Part shown: piece after piece, positions 24,256-33,698 of the stretch | Layout: each line of letters opens with the position of its first letter | How positions within the stretch are numbered: position 1 is the first letter of the stretch | From: Mycolicibacterium llatzerense | GTDB lineage: Bacteria; Actinomycetota; Actinomycetes; Mycobacteriales; Mycobacteriaceae | Length of the DNA stretch: 64,000 nt | Direction: 5' to 3' | NCBI RefSeq assembly: GCF_000878195.1 | Contig: NZ_JXST01000030.1 | Location: 1-64,000, forward strand | Notes under the pieces: model-generated | The model's input: only the letters and a program-made list of their open reading frames with translations | Database searches by the model: none | Told to the model about the DNA's origin: nothing | Translations under genes and position numbers: made by a program

Positions 24256-24930
24256 TTAGCGCTGGCGGCCGGGACGACGGCGCTGCGGTGCGCCATCAAG
24301 TTGCGCGGCGGTTCGCAGATGATCGGACATCATTTGGGCCATGGCTTGTCGTTGCGGTTCAGTGGGTAGGGGCATCTCGGTGACCATTTGACCGACCATG
24401 AGTCCGACCGGCGCAGCCCACAGTAGGTCGGCGATCGCGCTGGCGTGGGGTGAGCGTGTGCCGATGAGTTGTGCGATGCGTTGTAGTCCTGGTTGAAGCT
24501 TGGCGAGTTGTTCTATTCCCAGGGTTGACCGCAGTGATCTGGTGGCGATGAGTATTTCCATGGCCGTCATGCTGGCTGGGTTGAGGAAGGTCTTCCAGGC
24601 GGCGTCGGCGAGGGCTTTCATGCGCTCGTCGGTGTCGGCAATTCCTTCGACTTCGTCGGCGAGGTCGTTTACCGACACCACGAGCGAGGTAATGGCGTGG
24701 TCGACGACGGCGGTGAGCAGCCCGTCTCGATCGCCAAAGTGGTATTGGACGACCCCGGTACTCACTCCGGCGCGTTCGATGATGTGTCGGGTACTGGCTG
24801 CGGCAAATCCTTCTTCGCGGATGCACCGGATGGTTTCTTCAATGACGAGTTCCCGGGTGCGTTCGGCGCGTTCTTGGCTGCGGTGCCGGGATTGCCTCGG
24901 CGTGATGCGGTTTTGAGGTCCTGCTGTCAT
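24256..24930 (-). CDS. TetR-family transcriptional regulator downstream of the mce operon
   Basis: The 224-residue protein has a basic N-terminal arm, a TetR helix-turn-helix (STRHIIERAGVSTGVVQYHFGDRDGLL) and a helical C-terminal domain. The ATG at 24930 gives the typical family N-terminus. It follows mceF on the same strand after 171 nt and may be cotranscribed. mce operons often carry a TetR- or GntR-type repressor nearby, so control of this mce operon is likely, perhaps through the palindromes at 32792-32812. Confidence 0.86.
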   Translation of the reverse strand: MTAGPQNRITPRQSRHRSQERAERTRELVIEETIRCIREEGFAAASTRHIIERAGVSTGVVQYHFGDRDGLLTAVVDHAITSLVVSVNDLADEVEGIADTDERMKALADAAWKTFLNPASMTAMEILIATRSLRSTLGIEQLAKLQPGLQRIAQLIGTRSPHASAIADLLWAAPVGLMVGQMVTEMPLPTEPQRQAMAQMMSDHLRTAAQLDGAPQRRRPGRQR

Positions 24931-25101
24931 CGGTGTGCGATCCCGTCTATCCAAATGTTGGGGGAGCAGTGTCGCGGCGTGCGGTTGTCTCGCGTTGCGC
25001 TGTGGCCGTGGCGCGGCACAACACATACGATCCTCGGCGGTTGCACGCGTCGATCCTATGTGGGTGCCGTAGCGCGATGACTGCACGTCGTGGGAGCGCA
25101 T

Positions 25102-26820
25102 TCAGGACTGCTGCCGCGGTGCGCGCATGAGGTCAACCCAACTCTCGGTGGGCAGGCGCTTGCTGTCGTCGACAGCAAATACGCCGATGTCCCCGTTGTG
25201 GTCTTGGAAGAGACCGTTAGCCGAGTCGTACGTGGCGAGTTGAGGCCGTATTGGATTGGGCGATGCGGCCTCCGAGGAGTTTGTTGCTCCGGCGGACCGC
25301 CAGTTTGCCGGGGCGTTGGTACTCGGATCTTTTTGGGGCTGAGGCGGTTTTTGACCGTACGGCGGAATGTGTTGATCTGCTGGGGGGGCGTAGGGCAGTG
25401 GCGCCGGCGGAGGGCCGGGGGTGGCCGGAGGCACCGGCAAGGGGTACGGGGCGTACTCGGCGGGCCCAGGCCCCGGGGCCACCCCCGGTGGTAGCTGCGT
25501 GACGGGAGGCCCCGGGTCGTAGTCTGCGCCCGGTGGAATGAACGGATATTTGTTGGGGGGCAGTATGTTCCGCGGATCGGTGATCGGTGTGTCTTCGGGC
25601 ACGGCCGGTCCACGCCAGGCTTGATTGCCGATCGGAACGTAGCCTTGGGGATCGCGGCAGAGCGCGACTGTGGGCGCGCGTTTGCCCGGGAATTCTTGAC
25701 AAGGGTAGTTGCGGGCGCCGCGCACCACCACCGACGAGCTCTGTGGCACTTTGCAGTAAAGGTCTTTCGGTAGGTCGCGCAGAGTCTGATCGCCGGGGGA
25801 TCGGATGAGCGTCGGCGGGATGAAGCCGACGTTGCACGGCGGCGGGTCACCCAACCCCAGTTTGAAGTCGACTTTGACGCCTTCATCGGGGGGTAGCTGT
25901 TCGGCGGCGCTGATGAGCACAGCGGTAACGGCGGGAAGGACGACCAGTGTCTGCTCGATCGACTTGTGGTAGATGACTCCGATGCGGCCGAAGTTGGCGA
26001 GGTTGGCTGCCAGCATGGGGAACGACGGCCGGATACCGTCAAAGGTGCGGGTGACCGCAGTTGCGGCGGCCGGTGCGATGTCGAGCAATGATCGCAGTTG
26101 TGGGTCGGCGGTGCGCACATTGGTGGTGAAGCGGGACAATCGGTCGGCTAGCGCGGCGATGTTGTCACCGCTGCGGATCTGAGCGTCGAGGAACGGGCCT
26201 ATGCGGTCGATCAGGACGGTGGTGTCTTCGGCGTGGGCGCTGAGCTGATCGAGCAGAGCGCTGGCGCTATTGACGAGCCGGGCGAGGTCGGGGCCGGCGC
26301 CGTTGAATGCGGCCGCGGTTTCGCGCAGCAGTTCCTTGAGTTTGCTCTGGTCCAGGGAGTCGACCAGACCCTGTGCCTGGCGGAGCAGGCCCGCAATGTC
26401 ACCGCTCAGCGCGGTATGGGAACGATCAATGACCGATCCGTCGTGCAGCACGGGGCCGAGCGGGCCGTCGGATGCGGGGGGGATGAGATCGACGTATTGT
26501 TCACCGATCGCCGAGACGCTTTTGGCTGAAGCGGTGACATTGGCTGGTATGGCGATACCGGAGTTGAGGCGCATGTGCACGTCGACGCTGAGTTTGTCGG
26601 TGAGGTCGACCGTGGTGACTCGGCCGACGGTGGTTCCGCGGTAGGTGACGTTGGCGTTGGAATACAGTCCGCCGCTGGCGGCGAAGTTCGCGGTGACGTC
26701 GTAGCGTCCGATGCCCAACGCCTCGGGTACGCGCAGGTAAAAGATGGCTACCGCTCCGACCGCGAAGACGGAAACGACGGCAAAGATGGTCAATTGCCAT
26801 CGGATGAGCCGGGTGAGCAT
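25102..26820 (-). CDS. mceF: Mce-family protein MceF
   Basis: The 572-residue protein has one N-terminal transmembrane helix (about 8-28), the MCE/MlaD domain (GGLYSNANVTYRGTTVGRV, then QYVDLIPP), a helical central region and a long proline-rich C-terminal tail (about 430-500). It is the sixth subunit of a heterohexameric lipid-binding tunnel used by actinobacterial Mce transporters. The start overlaps the mceE stop by one base, so the two are translationally coupled. The C-terminal tail is longer than in many MceF proteins. Confidence 0.9.
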   Translation of the reverse strand: MLTRLIRWQLTIFAVVSVFAVGAVAIFYLRVPEALGIGRYDVTANFAASGGLYSNANVTYRGTTVGRVTTVDLTDKLSVDVHMRLNSGIAIPANVTASAKSVSAIGEQYVDLIPPASDGPLGPVLHDGSVIDRSHTALSGDIAGLLRQAQGLVDSLDQSKLKELLRETAAAFNGAGPDLARLVNSASALLDQLSAHAEDTTVLIDRIGPFLDAQIRSGDNIAALADRLSRFTTNVRTADPQLRSLLDIAPAAATAVTRTFDGIRPSFPMLAANLANFGRIGVIYHKSIEQTLVVLPAVTAVLISAAEQLPPDEGVKVDFKLGLGDPPPCNVGFIPPTLIRSPGDQTLRDLPKDLYCKVPQSSSVVVRGARNYPCQEFPGKRAPTVALCRDPQGYVPIGNQAWRGPAVPEDTPITDPRNILPPNKYPFIPPGADYDPGPPVTQLPPGVAPGPGPAEYAPYPLPVPPATPGPPPAPLPYAPPADQHIPPYGQKPPQPQKDPSTNAPANWRSAGATNSSEAASPNPIRPQLATYDSANGLFQDHNGDIGVFAVDDSKRLPTESWVDLMRAPRQQS

Positions 26821-28004
26821 CAGCGGCTGCCAGCCGTGGCGGGATCGGGTGCGGTGGGTATGGCGAAAGGGTCCGCGGCCTGTCCGGACAGATTGGCTTG
26901 TTCGCCCATCAAAAAGTCGGGGGGATTGAGGATTTCGTCTAGGTGCTTCATGTTCGGGTCCAGCGGTGAGGTGGTGAAGATGTTCTCGCCCAGGCGCCGT
27001 TGGGTCAGGTCCAGCGTGGCGATCGCGTTGAGGTAGTCCCCGCGCACCGCTTGCTTGATGCCGGTCTGGGGGAACGGGTAAGTCGCGATGATGGGTAAGG
27101 CGTCAATAAGTTCCTGCGCATGGTCAGCTAGCGGTTTGATCACGGTGTAGGAGTGGGTGAGGTCGGCGGTGATGTCGGTTTTGGTTTGGGTCAGGATCTG
27201 TGAGGCGTTCTCGCTGAAACGCCGCAGCGCGGTGAAGGTGTCGACGATCCGCTCAGCGTTGGCGTTGAGGGTTTGGGCTGCTTCGGGCAGGGCCGCCAGT
27301 GCAGCGGTGACGGTGGGGGAGTTGGCGGCGAATTTGGCAGCCACCTTGTTGATCGATTCGATCGCGTCGACGATGTTGTTGCGTTGTCGGTCCACGGCCG
27401 CGGTGAGTGTCTCCAGTTGTGGGAGCAGGTTGGCGAATTGCCCGGCATGCCCGGCGACGGCGGCGTAGGCCTCGTCGGTGATGTCTTGCAGCGCACCGAG
27501 ATTGCCCTTGTTGACCACCACGCCCAAGGTGGATAGCACTTCTTCGGTGCTGGGGTAACGGCCGGCCCGTTGCGCCGGGATGGTGGCGCCGTTGCTGAGG
27601 ACTCCCACCGGTGGTTCTGCCGACGGTGCGGCAAGTTCGACGTGTTGAGAACCCAGCAGCGAGGTCTGCCCGAGGGTAACGGTGGCGTTGGCCGGCAGGT
27701 GCACCGCCGAACTCAGCGATAGCTGCAGAGCGGCGTAGAACGTGCCGTCGGGGCGTTGCGCGACGCGTTGTCCGGAGACGCTGCCGATGGTGACGTCGTC
27801 GACGAGGACGGGCGAGTTCTGCGGGAGGGCGGACACGTCGGGCAGCTCGACGGTGACGGTGAACGATCCGGCGTCGTGGCCGAGTGTGCCCGGCATATCA
27901 AGGGAGTTGAGCCCGCCGAATTCGCATCCGCTGATCGCGAGGACGGTGGATCCGATCGTCGCGAGCAGACGCGCCGGCCGGCGGCGGGCCGCTGCGGTGC
28001 TCAT
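26820..28004 (-). CDS. mceE: Mce-family lipoprotein MceE
   Basis: The 394-residue protein has a lipoprotein signal peptide with the lipobox LAISGC, so it is expected to be lipid-anchored outside the membrane. The MCE domain includes VLVDDVTIGSVSGQRV and TSLLGSQHVELAAP. In Mce complexes MceE (LprK/LprN type) is the lipid-anchored subunit of the substrate tunnel. It overlaps mceD by four bases (ATGA) and mceF by one. Confidence 0.92.
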   Translation of the reverse strand: MSTAAARRRPARLLATIGSTVLAISGCEFGGLNSLDMPGTLGHDAGSFTVTVELPDVSALPQNSPVLVDDVTIGSVSGQRVAQRPDGTFYAALQLSLSSAVHLPANATVTLGQTSLLGSQHVELAAPSAEPPVGVLSNGATIPAQRAGRYPSTEEVLSTLGVVVNKGNLGALQDITDEAYAAVAGHAGQFANLLPQLETLTAAVDRQRNNIVDAIESINKVAAKFAANSPTVTAALAALPEAAQTLNANAERIVDTFTALRRFSENASQILTQTKTDITADLTHSYTVIKPLADHAQELIDALPIIATYPFPQTGIKQAVRGDYLNAIATLDLTQRRLGENIFTTSPLDPNMKHLDEILNPPDFLMGEQANLSGQAADPFAIPTAPDPATAGSR

Positions 28005-29404
28005 TGGTGCGGTCCCGGTCCCGGTGCGGTGACAGAGGAAGGCTGATCGGGTGCCGCTGGCATGGCCGGGCCGCCGGGGGCAGCTGCGGCGGCGTCGCCA
28101 CCCGGAGGTGACGGCGTCGATGGGCTAGGCAGGAGCAGGCTGGAGAGGTCGGTCGCCGAGGACGTGGTGGGCCCGCTCGGTCCGCGCAGCGGCTGCCACT
28201 GCAATTGCGATACCGGCGTTTGGGCCTTGGCTTCGGTGGCTGGGGTGTCGTACGTGATCTGGCCCTTGTACGCGGTAATGGTGTTGATCGGATGGAACAG
28301 CACCGGCGGGAAGTTCATCATGATCCTTTTCAGAACTGGGGCCATGCGTTGCCGACAGATCTCGGTGCGCTTGTAGTAATCGGGTGTCCCACCGGCGTCG
28401 AAAACGCCGGCGCACAGGAACTGGACGGGATTGGCGAAGTTCGGGAGGGACAAAATGGCGCCGATAGAGCCTTGTGCGGGGTTGTAGATGTTGTAGAAGT
28501 TCGCCAGCCCGTTGGGTGCGACGTGCAGCACCTGTTCGATGTCTTGGCTGTGTTGGGTCAGCAGTGAGGTGAAGTCGGTCAGCTTGGTCACCTGTCCGCT
28601 GATGGTCGGATTGTTCTTGGTCAGAAAGGATTTGACCTGGGCGAGTGCGCCGTTGAGTGCGTCCAGCGACTGGGCGAGATCGGTGGAGCTGTCGGCGAAA
28701 ACTTGCGACAAGGAGGCGACGTGGTCGGTGAACTGGACGATCTGTTCGTTGCTCCCTGACAGGGTGTCGACTAACGCCCGTAGGTTCTTGATGGTGCCGA
28801 CGAGATCGAAGCGCGAATCACCGAGGCGCCCTGCAGTTTGGGACAGTTCGCGCACCGCGGTGCGAAACGACACACCGTTGTTGTCGAAGGTGTCCGCAGC
28901 CTGGTCGATCGCTTCACGCAGAGGCCCCTGAGGGGTCCCGTTTTGTGGGCCTAGCTGCGTGGCCAGTTGGGTCAGTTGGTCTTTGACGTCGTCCCATTCG
29001 ACCGGAACGGCGGTGCGCGCCACAGGAATGGTGGTGTGGTCGGACAGTTTCGGGCCGGTGGTATAGACGGGCGCCAACTCGAGTGTGCGCGCTGACAGCA
29101 GATTCGGTGCCATGATCACCGCGGTCACGTCGGCGGGCACGGGAACGCCGGCACGGATGGTGAATGTCACCACGGCGTGGTCAGGTCCGGGCTCGATACG
29201 GGTGACCGATCCCACTGGCACGCCGAGGATTTCGACATTGTCGCCGGGATAAAGGCCGACAGTTGACGCGAAGTAGCCGGTGATGGTCAGTGGAGCGGAC
29301 CTGGACCACTGCATCGCCAGCGCGCCGGTAGCCGAGCCGAGCAGCACGACGACCAGAACAATCACCACATAGCGTCTGCGCAGGGCAGCGTTGAATCTGC
29401 TCAC
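28001..29404 (-). CDS. mceD: Mce-family protein MceD
   Basis: The 467-residue protein has one N-terminal membrane helix (about 12-32), an MCE domain (VGLYPGDNVEILGVPVGSV, then LLSARTLELAP), a long coiled region and a proline/alanine-rich C-terminal end. It is the fourth subunit of the Mce tunnel. It overlaps mceC by four bases and mceE by four, the tight packing typical of mce operons. Confidence 0.92.
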   Translation of the reverse strand: MSRFNAALRRRYVVIVLVVVLLGSATGALAMQWSRSAPLTITGYFASTVGLYPGDNVEILGVPVGSVTRIEPGPDHAVVTFTIRAGVPVPADVTAVIMAPNLLSARTLELAPVYTTGPKLSDHTTIPVARTAVPVEWDDVKDQLTQLATQLGPQNGTPQGPLREAIDQAADTFDNNGVSFRTAVRELSQTAGRLGDSRFDLVGTIKNLRALVDTLSGSNEQIVQFTDHVASLSQVFADSSTDLAQSLDALNGALAQVKSFLTKNNPTISGQVTKLTDFTSLLTQHSQDIEQVLHVAPNGLANFYNIYNPAQGSIGAILSLPNFANPVQFLCAGVFDAGGTPDYYKRTEICRQRMAPVLKRIMMNFPPVLFHPINTITAYKGQITYDTPATEAKAQTPVSQLQWQPLRGPSGPTTSSATDLSSLLLPSPSTPSPPGGDAAAAAPGGPAMPAAPDQPSSVTAPGPGPHQ

Positions 29405-30468
29405 GGCGATTTCGGCCTTACGATCGTGCGGTCGGTAATGAATCCACGCAAGAAGTCAGCCAGGCTGGCGGGGAGCTTTCCGGGTTGGAAATACGAGTCC
29501 AACAAGACGCCACCGAGTGTGGGGGGCGGAACACCGAAGACGTTGGCTTGAAAGCCGGGACCGGATCCGACCACTTCCCCCAGCGCGGTGGCATAGGCGG
29601 GCAGCCGTGTCAACGCTTGGGAGATGTGTTCGCGCCGCTCGTTGAGATTGTCCAGAACCAGGTTCAGCTTGACCAAAGCCGGCCCCAGGCATTGTTCGTT
29701 GTCTTTGACGAACCCCGACAGTTGGTCAGCAAGGCTTTTGATGCCCGAGATGAGTTGGTCGATGGCGTTGCGCCGGCTGGCCAGTTCGGCGAATAAGGTG
29801 TTGCCGTCGGTGATCAGCTGGTTGATCTGGCCCGCGCGTTCGGCCACCACCTGCGACAGGGACGCGGCATGGCGCAGCATCTGTTGCACCTGCTCGTCTC
29901 GCGCGTTGACGCTGCTGGCGAGGGCGGTGATGCCCTCGAGAGCGGCATGAACCTGGGGCGTGGCGTCGCGCATGGCGGCGGTCAAGGTGTGCAGCGCTTC
30001 GACGAATTTGGGTTGGTCGAGCTCGCCAACGTTGTGCCCGAGGTCTTGCAAGGCGTTGTTGAGTGTGTAGGGCGTGCTGGTGCGCGCCAGCGGGATCAGG
30101 GTCATCAGCCCCGAGCCGCGGGGAGTCAGCTCGATCGAGCGTTGCCCGAGCACCGTGTCGGTCTTGATAGCTACCAAGGATTGGTCTCCGACGCGGATTT
30201 TGCGATCCACGGTGAAACCGACTTTCGCTGCCTGCCCGGGAACGTCGAGATCAATGGCGTCGACGTGTCCCACGGTGTATCCGTAGACCTGTACCGGATT
30301 ACCTTCCGCGAGGCTGGCGGCATGGGCGAAGTAGGCGGTGTAGTGACGGCCTTGAGGCCAAAACGGCAGCCCGGTGTAACCGAAGGACACCAACACCAAG
30401 CATGTGACGATAGCGATGCCGAAAACACCGGTACGCAACGGATCTCGGCTACCAGGATCATTTAGCAA
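29401..30468 (-). CDS. mceC: Mce-family protein MceC
   Basis: The protein has about 355 residues with an N-terminal membrane helix (around VFGIAIVTCLVLVSFGY) and an MCE domain (GNPVQVYGYTVGHVDAIDLD, then TVLGQRSIELTPRG). The start is a TTG at 30468 with a gaagg site seven bases upstream, overlapping the end of mceB by 11 bases; the open frame further upstream is only a shadow of mceB. It is the third tunnel subunit. Confidence 0.88.
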   Translation of the reverse strand: MLNDPGSRDPLRTGVFGIAIVTCLVLVSFGYTGLPFWPQGRHYTAYFAHAASLAEGNPVQVYGYTVGHVDAIDLDVPGQAAKVGFTVDRKIRVGDQSLVAIKTDTVLGQRSIELTPRGSGLMTLIPLARTSTPYTLNNALQDLGHNVGELDQPKFVEALHTLTAAMRDATPQVHAALEGITALASSVNARDEQVQQMLRHAASLSQVVAERAGQINQLITDGNTLFAELASRRNAIDQLISGIKSLADQLSGFVKDNEQCLGPALVKLNLVLDNLNERREHISQALTRLPAYATALGEVVGSGPGFQANVFGVPPPTLGGVLLDSYFQPGKLPASLADFLRGFITDRTIVRPKSP

Positions 30469-31489
30469 AGTCGCACCTTCCGTGGTCCGATGCTGGTGGT
30501 TTGACGGCGGGCAGCAGAATGTCGCTGCCGGCCGGGCCGTTGATCTTGATCTTGACCGCACAGAAGTAGATGTTGAAGAACGAGCCGTACGCGCCCAATG
30601 CGCTGAGCCGCAGATAGTCTTCAGCCAGCGGTTCGATGGTGACGTTGACGTCCTTCTTACGGTCATCAAGCGCTGTCGCCAGCGGCCCAGAGGCGTCGAT
30701 GATGGCCCGGAAAGGGCGCCTTGCCGTGCTGAGCACGTCAGTGAGGTCGCGTTGGGCATCGGCCAACGGCGGCAATGCGTTTGCGATCGGGTCGCGCCCG
30801 CGATTGAGGGTGGTGATCAGCTGCTGAAGCTGGTCGACACTGATGCTCAGTTCGGTGCTTTTCTGATCAGCGGCCGACAGTACAGAGGTGAGATTGTCGA
30901 TGGTCTGCGCGATGAGCTGATCGTGGCTCGTGACGGCCTGGGTGAACTCGGCGGTGTTGGCCAGCACGGTCGACAGCGTCGCCCCCTTGCCCTGGAGCAG
31001 TTCGATCAGCGCGTTACTGACTTGGTTCAGCTTGGCTCCGTCCAGGCCTTTGAGCACGGGGCGCAGACCACCGAGCAACGCGTCGAGATCCAGTGCCGGC
31101 TCGGTGTTGCTGCGCGGAATCGTTCCTCCAGAAGGCAGCTTCCGCAGTTCTCCCGGGCCGGCGAGGATCTCGAGATAACGGTCGCCGGTCAAGTTTTGGT
31201 AGCGGATCGCTGCGCGGGTGGAGCTGTAGAGCTGCTGCCGCTTGTCGACGGTAAACGTGACCGTTGCGTGGTCGCCGTCGATCGCGATGTCTTTGACTGT
31301 GCCCACGGCGATACCGGCGATACGCACGTCTTGACCAGTTTTGAGGCGCGACACCGAGACGAACTCTGCGTGAAATGTGTTGGCGGAGCCGAATCGAAAC
31401 TGGCCGAAGGTGACGACGAGACCCGCCATCACCAGCAACATGACGGCGGTGAAGATGCCGACCTTCAGTGTGGTTCGTTGTGTGGTCAT
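30458..31489 (-). CDS. mceB: Mce-family protein MceB
   Basis: The 343-residue protein has one N-terminal membrane helix (about 8-28), an MCE domain with LKTGQDVRIAGIAVGTVKDI and the MceB-type YQNLTGDRYLEI, followed by a long helical part. The ATG overlaps the mceA stop codon by one base. It is the second subunit of the presumed transporter. Confidence 0.92.
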   Translation of the reverse strand: MTTQRTTLKVGIFTAVMLLVMAGLVVTFGQFRFGSANTFHAEFVSVSRLKTGQDVRIAGIAVGTVKDIAIDGDHATVTFTVDKRQQLYSSTRAAIRYQNLTGDRYLEILAGPGELRKLPSGGTIPRSNTEPALDLDALLGGLRPVLKGLDGAKLNQVSNALIELLQGKGATLSTVLANTAEFTQAVTSHDQLIAQTIDNLTSVLSAADQKSTELSISVDQLQQLITTLNRGRDPIANALPPLADAQRDLTDVLSTARRPFRAIIDASGPLATALDDRKKDVNVTIEPLAEDYLRLSALGAYGSFFNIYFCAVKIKINGPAGSDILLPAVKPPASDHGRCDFAK

Positions 31490-32691
31490 CAGTAGCGGTC
31501 ACGTTCGGCGTAGGCACCGTTGAACAGAAACTGCAGCGTCGAGGGGGCGTCAAACTGCAGTTCGGTGTTGGGCTGATAGGGAACGTAGGCGTTGTCTGTC
31601 ACCAGGAACGGCGGTCGGTACCAGGAGCCGGCTCCCTGTTTGGTGGGAAGGTCGGGCAGGCCACGGCAGTTGGGGCCTCCAGAAGCGTTGACCAGCGGCA
31701 GACTCTCCGGATACGTGTAGGCCGCGGACCCGGGGATGAAACCGGCGTTGACAAACAGGGCTGGTTGAACGCCGCCGATGTAGGGGCCGAATTTCTTGTA
31801 TGCCTTGGCCAAAGAGGTGATGAGGCAACCGTATTCGGGTGAATACTGGCTCATGACGCTCAGCGGAGCGCGCAGCCGCTGGATGGCGGCGGTCAAGTCA
31901 GCCGCGGCGGGGGTGAGGGTATCGGCGCCGGTATTCGCCAGGCCTGTGGTAGCAAGCAACGTGGCGCTGAGTTGGTCGCGCTCGTCGACGATGGTGCGGC
32001 TGATCGGCGCGACGTTGCCCAGCGTGGATACTAGGTCGTTAGCAGCCGCGTTGTAGATGTCGCCCGCGGCGCTCACCTTCGGCACGTCGTCTTCGAGTGT
32101 CGGCAGGTGTGGATTGATCGCGCCTAGGTAGAGGTCGAGAGTGGCCAGGGCATCACCGACGCGCTTACCGTTGCCGCGCAGGCCATTTCCCAGCGCCGTC
32201 AACGTCGCGTTGAGCTGAACCGGATCGATCTTGTCGAGGGTGTCGACCAGCGTTTGAAACAGGGTATTGACCTCCACGCTGACGTCGGCGGCCCGCAAAT
32301 GCGCCTGGGGCGCGAGTCGGTTTCTTGCCGGCTGAGCCGGCGGAAGCAGTTCCACCGACTTGGCACCGAAAATCGTGCTGCTGGCAATCCGAGCGGTCAC
32401 GTTCGCCGGAATTTTGGATAACTCATCGGACCGGATGGCGAGAGTCAGCTGAGCCGACGCGCCGTCGTACGTGATCTGGGAAACCTTGCCGACCTGAACG
32501 CCGAGGAACTTCACCTTGGCGTCACGGTCCATCACCAGGCCGGCGCGCGGCGAAGTCAAGGTCACGACGAAGGTGGGCGTGAATGCACCCCGGTACGACT
32601 GGTACGTGACGCCGACGGTTGCCACGAACGAGGCCACTAAGACCAGCGCAGCCAATCGCACCTTCGCTCGTCGCCCGAACGACATCCGCAC
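31489..32691 (-). CDS. mceA: Mce-family protein MceA, first gene of the operon
   Basis: The protein has about 400 residues with one N-terminal membrane helix, an MCE domain (RAGLVMDRDAKVKFLGVQVG, then STIFGAKSVELLPP), a helical region and a C-terminal part with YGCLI. The GTG at 32691 has aaggag six bases upstream; an ATG at 32685 is two codons downstream. It opens the operon. In standard mce operons two yrbE permease genes lie immediately upstream; here the upstream neighbour is a divergent, unrelated membrane-protein gene, so the permease must come from elsewhere. Confidence 0.9.
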   Translation of the reverse strand: MRMSFGRRAKVRLAALVLVASFVATVGVTYQSYRGAFTPTFVVTLTSPRAGLVMDRDAKVKFLGVQVGKVSQITYDGASAQLTLAIRSDELSKIPANVTARIASSTIFGAKSVELLPPAQPARNRLAPQAHLRAADVSVEVNTLFQTLVDTLDKIDPVQLNATLTALGNGLRGNGKRVGDALATLDLYLGAINPHLPTLEDDVPKVSAAGDIYNAAANDLVSTLGNVAPISRTIVDERDQLSATLLATTGLANTGADTLTPAAADLTAAIQRLRAPLSVMSQYSPEYGCLITSLAKAYKKFGPYIGGVQPALFVNAGFIPGSAAYTYPESLPLVNASGGPNCRGLPDLPTKQGAGSWYRPPFLVTDNAYVPYQPNTELQFDAPSTLQFLFNGAYAERDRY

Positions 32692-32791
32692 TTCGCGCTC
32701 CTTTCGAGGTAGATCAGTCCACGCAGCAGCCCGCGCCATCGACCGCAATCGGTGATGGCGAGCGGTCGCAACCGGTCACAGATGCAAACCC

Positions 32792-32812
32792 TAACACGTG
32801 TTATAACATAAC
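32792..32812. promoter_or_regulatory. Overlapping palindromes in the mceA/membrane-protein divergent region
   Basis: A perfect 12-bp palindrome, taacacgtgtta (32792-32803), overlaps a second inverted repeat, gttat-aac-ataac (32800-32812). They lie about 100 nt upstream of mceA and 125 nt upstream of the divergent gene, in an AT-rich patch typical of a promoter. They look like a TetR-type operator; the TetR encoded after mceF is a candidate binder. Confidence 0.55.
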
Positions 32813-32936
32813 AGATGGTATAAACTGATGGGCGGGTGGCCTTGTAATTGACGCAAGGCTTTTCACGCGAAGCCGGCGGTAGGTCCGCGGCGTCAGGCTC
32901 GCATCGTCCACCGTCCCCTCAACGTGGAGGCCCCTT

Positions 32937-33698
32937 ATGACAGACACAATCCGACGCCATGACACCCGATGCACATCGCCCAGCCGCGGACTCTCTTCGC
33001 TGCAGAAGGCGTTGTTCGGCGTGCTGGCCTTCTTTTTTGCGATACACCCGGTGTTCTGGTACTTGGAGTTTCACGTCGGGTTGCCACATGACGTCGCATC
33101 GACCGCGATGGTGCTCGTTGTCATTGGCTGTTTCGTGGCCGCGCTGGTCCTGCCCTGGATCGCCTTCGCCGACCAGCGGACGCGGACGCGGGCTGAACGA
33201 TTCGGCGCCATGGTGATCGTGTGGGTGTTCATCGCCCTGATCCCGCGCTTTATTTGGGAACTGCCGTGGCTGCTGCTCTTTAACCAGATCCGGGCAGGAG
33301 TGGAGAGCGGATCAATCTGGACCTACATGTGGTCAGCCATTCTGCTCGGAGGTGACGCCCGCTACCTCAATGCAGACCCGCTGATCGTCTGCCTGGAATG
33401 GATCGCCTTATTCGCTGGACTGTTCGAAACGTATGCATTGTTTCAGTTTTTCCGAAATGGCAAGCGGTTCAGTATCATTCAGTTGTCGCTGATCATGGCC
33501 GGCATGATAGTCGAGGTGACGCTGCCAGCGGTCTACTTCGGCGTCGAGATCGCCAACAACCTCCGAAGCATGTCGTCGCCATTGGAGATGTGGGTGAAAT
33601 TTGTCCTGATCAACGTGCTGTGGTGCACCATGCCCCTAGTGACCTACTTCTGGGGTGTGCGCAGACTAGTCACCCAAGACCTAGCGGTGCGTTTCTAA
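32937..33698 (+). CDS. Polytopic membrane protein, possibly emopamil-binding-protein-like
   Basis: The 253-residue protein has six or seven hydrophobic helices. Polar residues inside membrane segments (HPVFWYLEF, RFIWELPW, LEWIALFAGLFETY, VEVTLPAVYF) recall the EXPERA/emopamil-binding fold of sterol isomerases and sigma-2-type proteins, but I am not certain of the family. The ATG at 32937 follows a ggagg site. It is divergent from mceA and shares its promoter region, so a role in handling the lipid imported by this Mce system is possible. It takes the place where yrbE genes would be expected. Confidence 0.75.
   Translation: MTDTIRRHDTRCTSPSRGLSSLQKALFGVLAFFFAIHPVFWYLEFHVGLPHDVASTAMVLVVIGCFVAALVLPWIAFADQRTRTRAERFGAMVIVWVFIALIPRFIWELPWLLLFNQIRAGVESGSIWTYMWSAILLGGDARYLNADPLIVCLEWIALFAGLFETYALFQFFRNGKRFSIIQLSLIMAGMIVEVTLPAVYFGVEIANNLRSMSSPLEMWVKFVLINVLWCTMPLVTYFWGVRRLVTQDLAVRF

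Noticed and set aside
30469..30759. Upstream extension of the mceC frame
   Set aside because: It lies wholly inside mceB; a TTG at 30468 with a ribosome site gives the expected MceC N-terminus.
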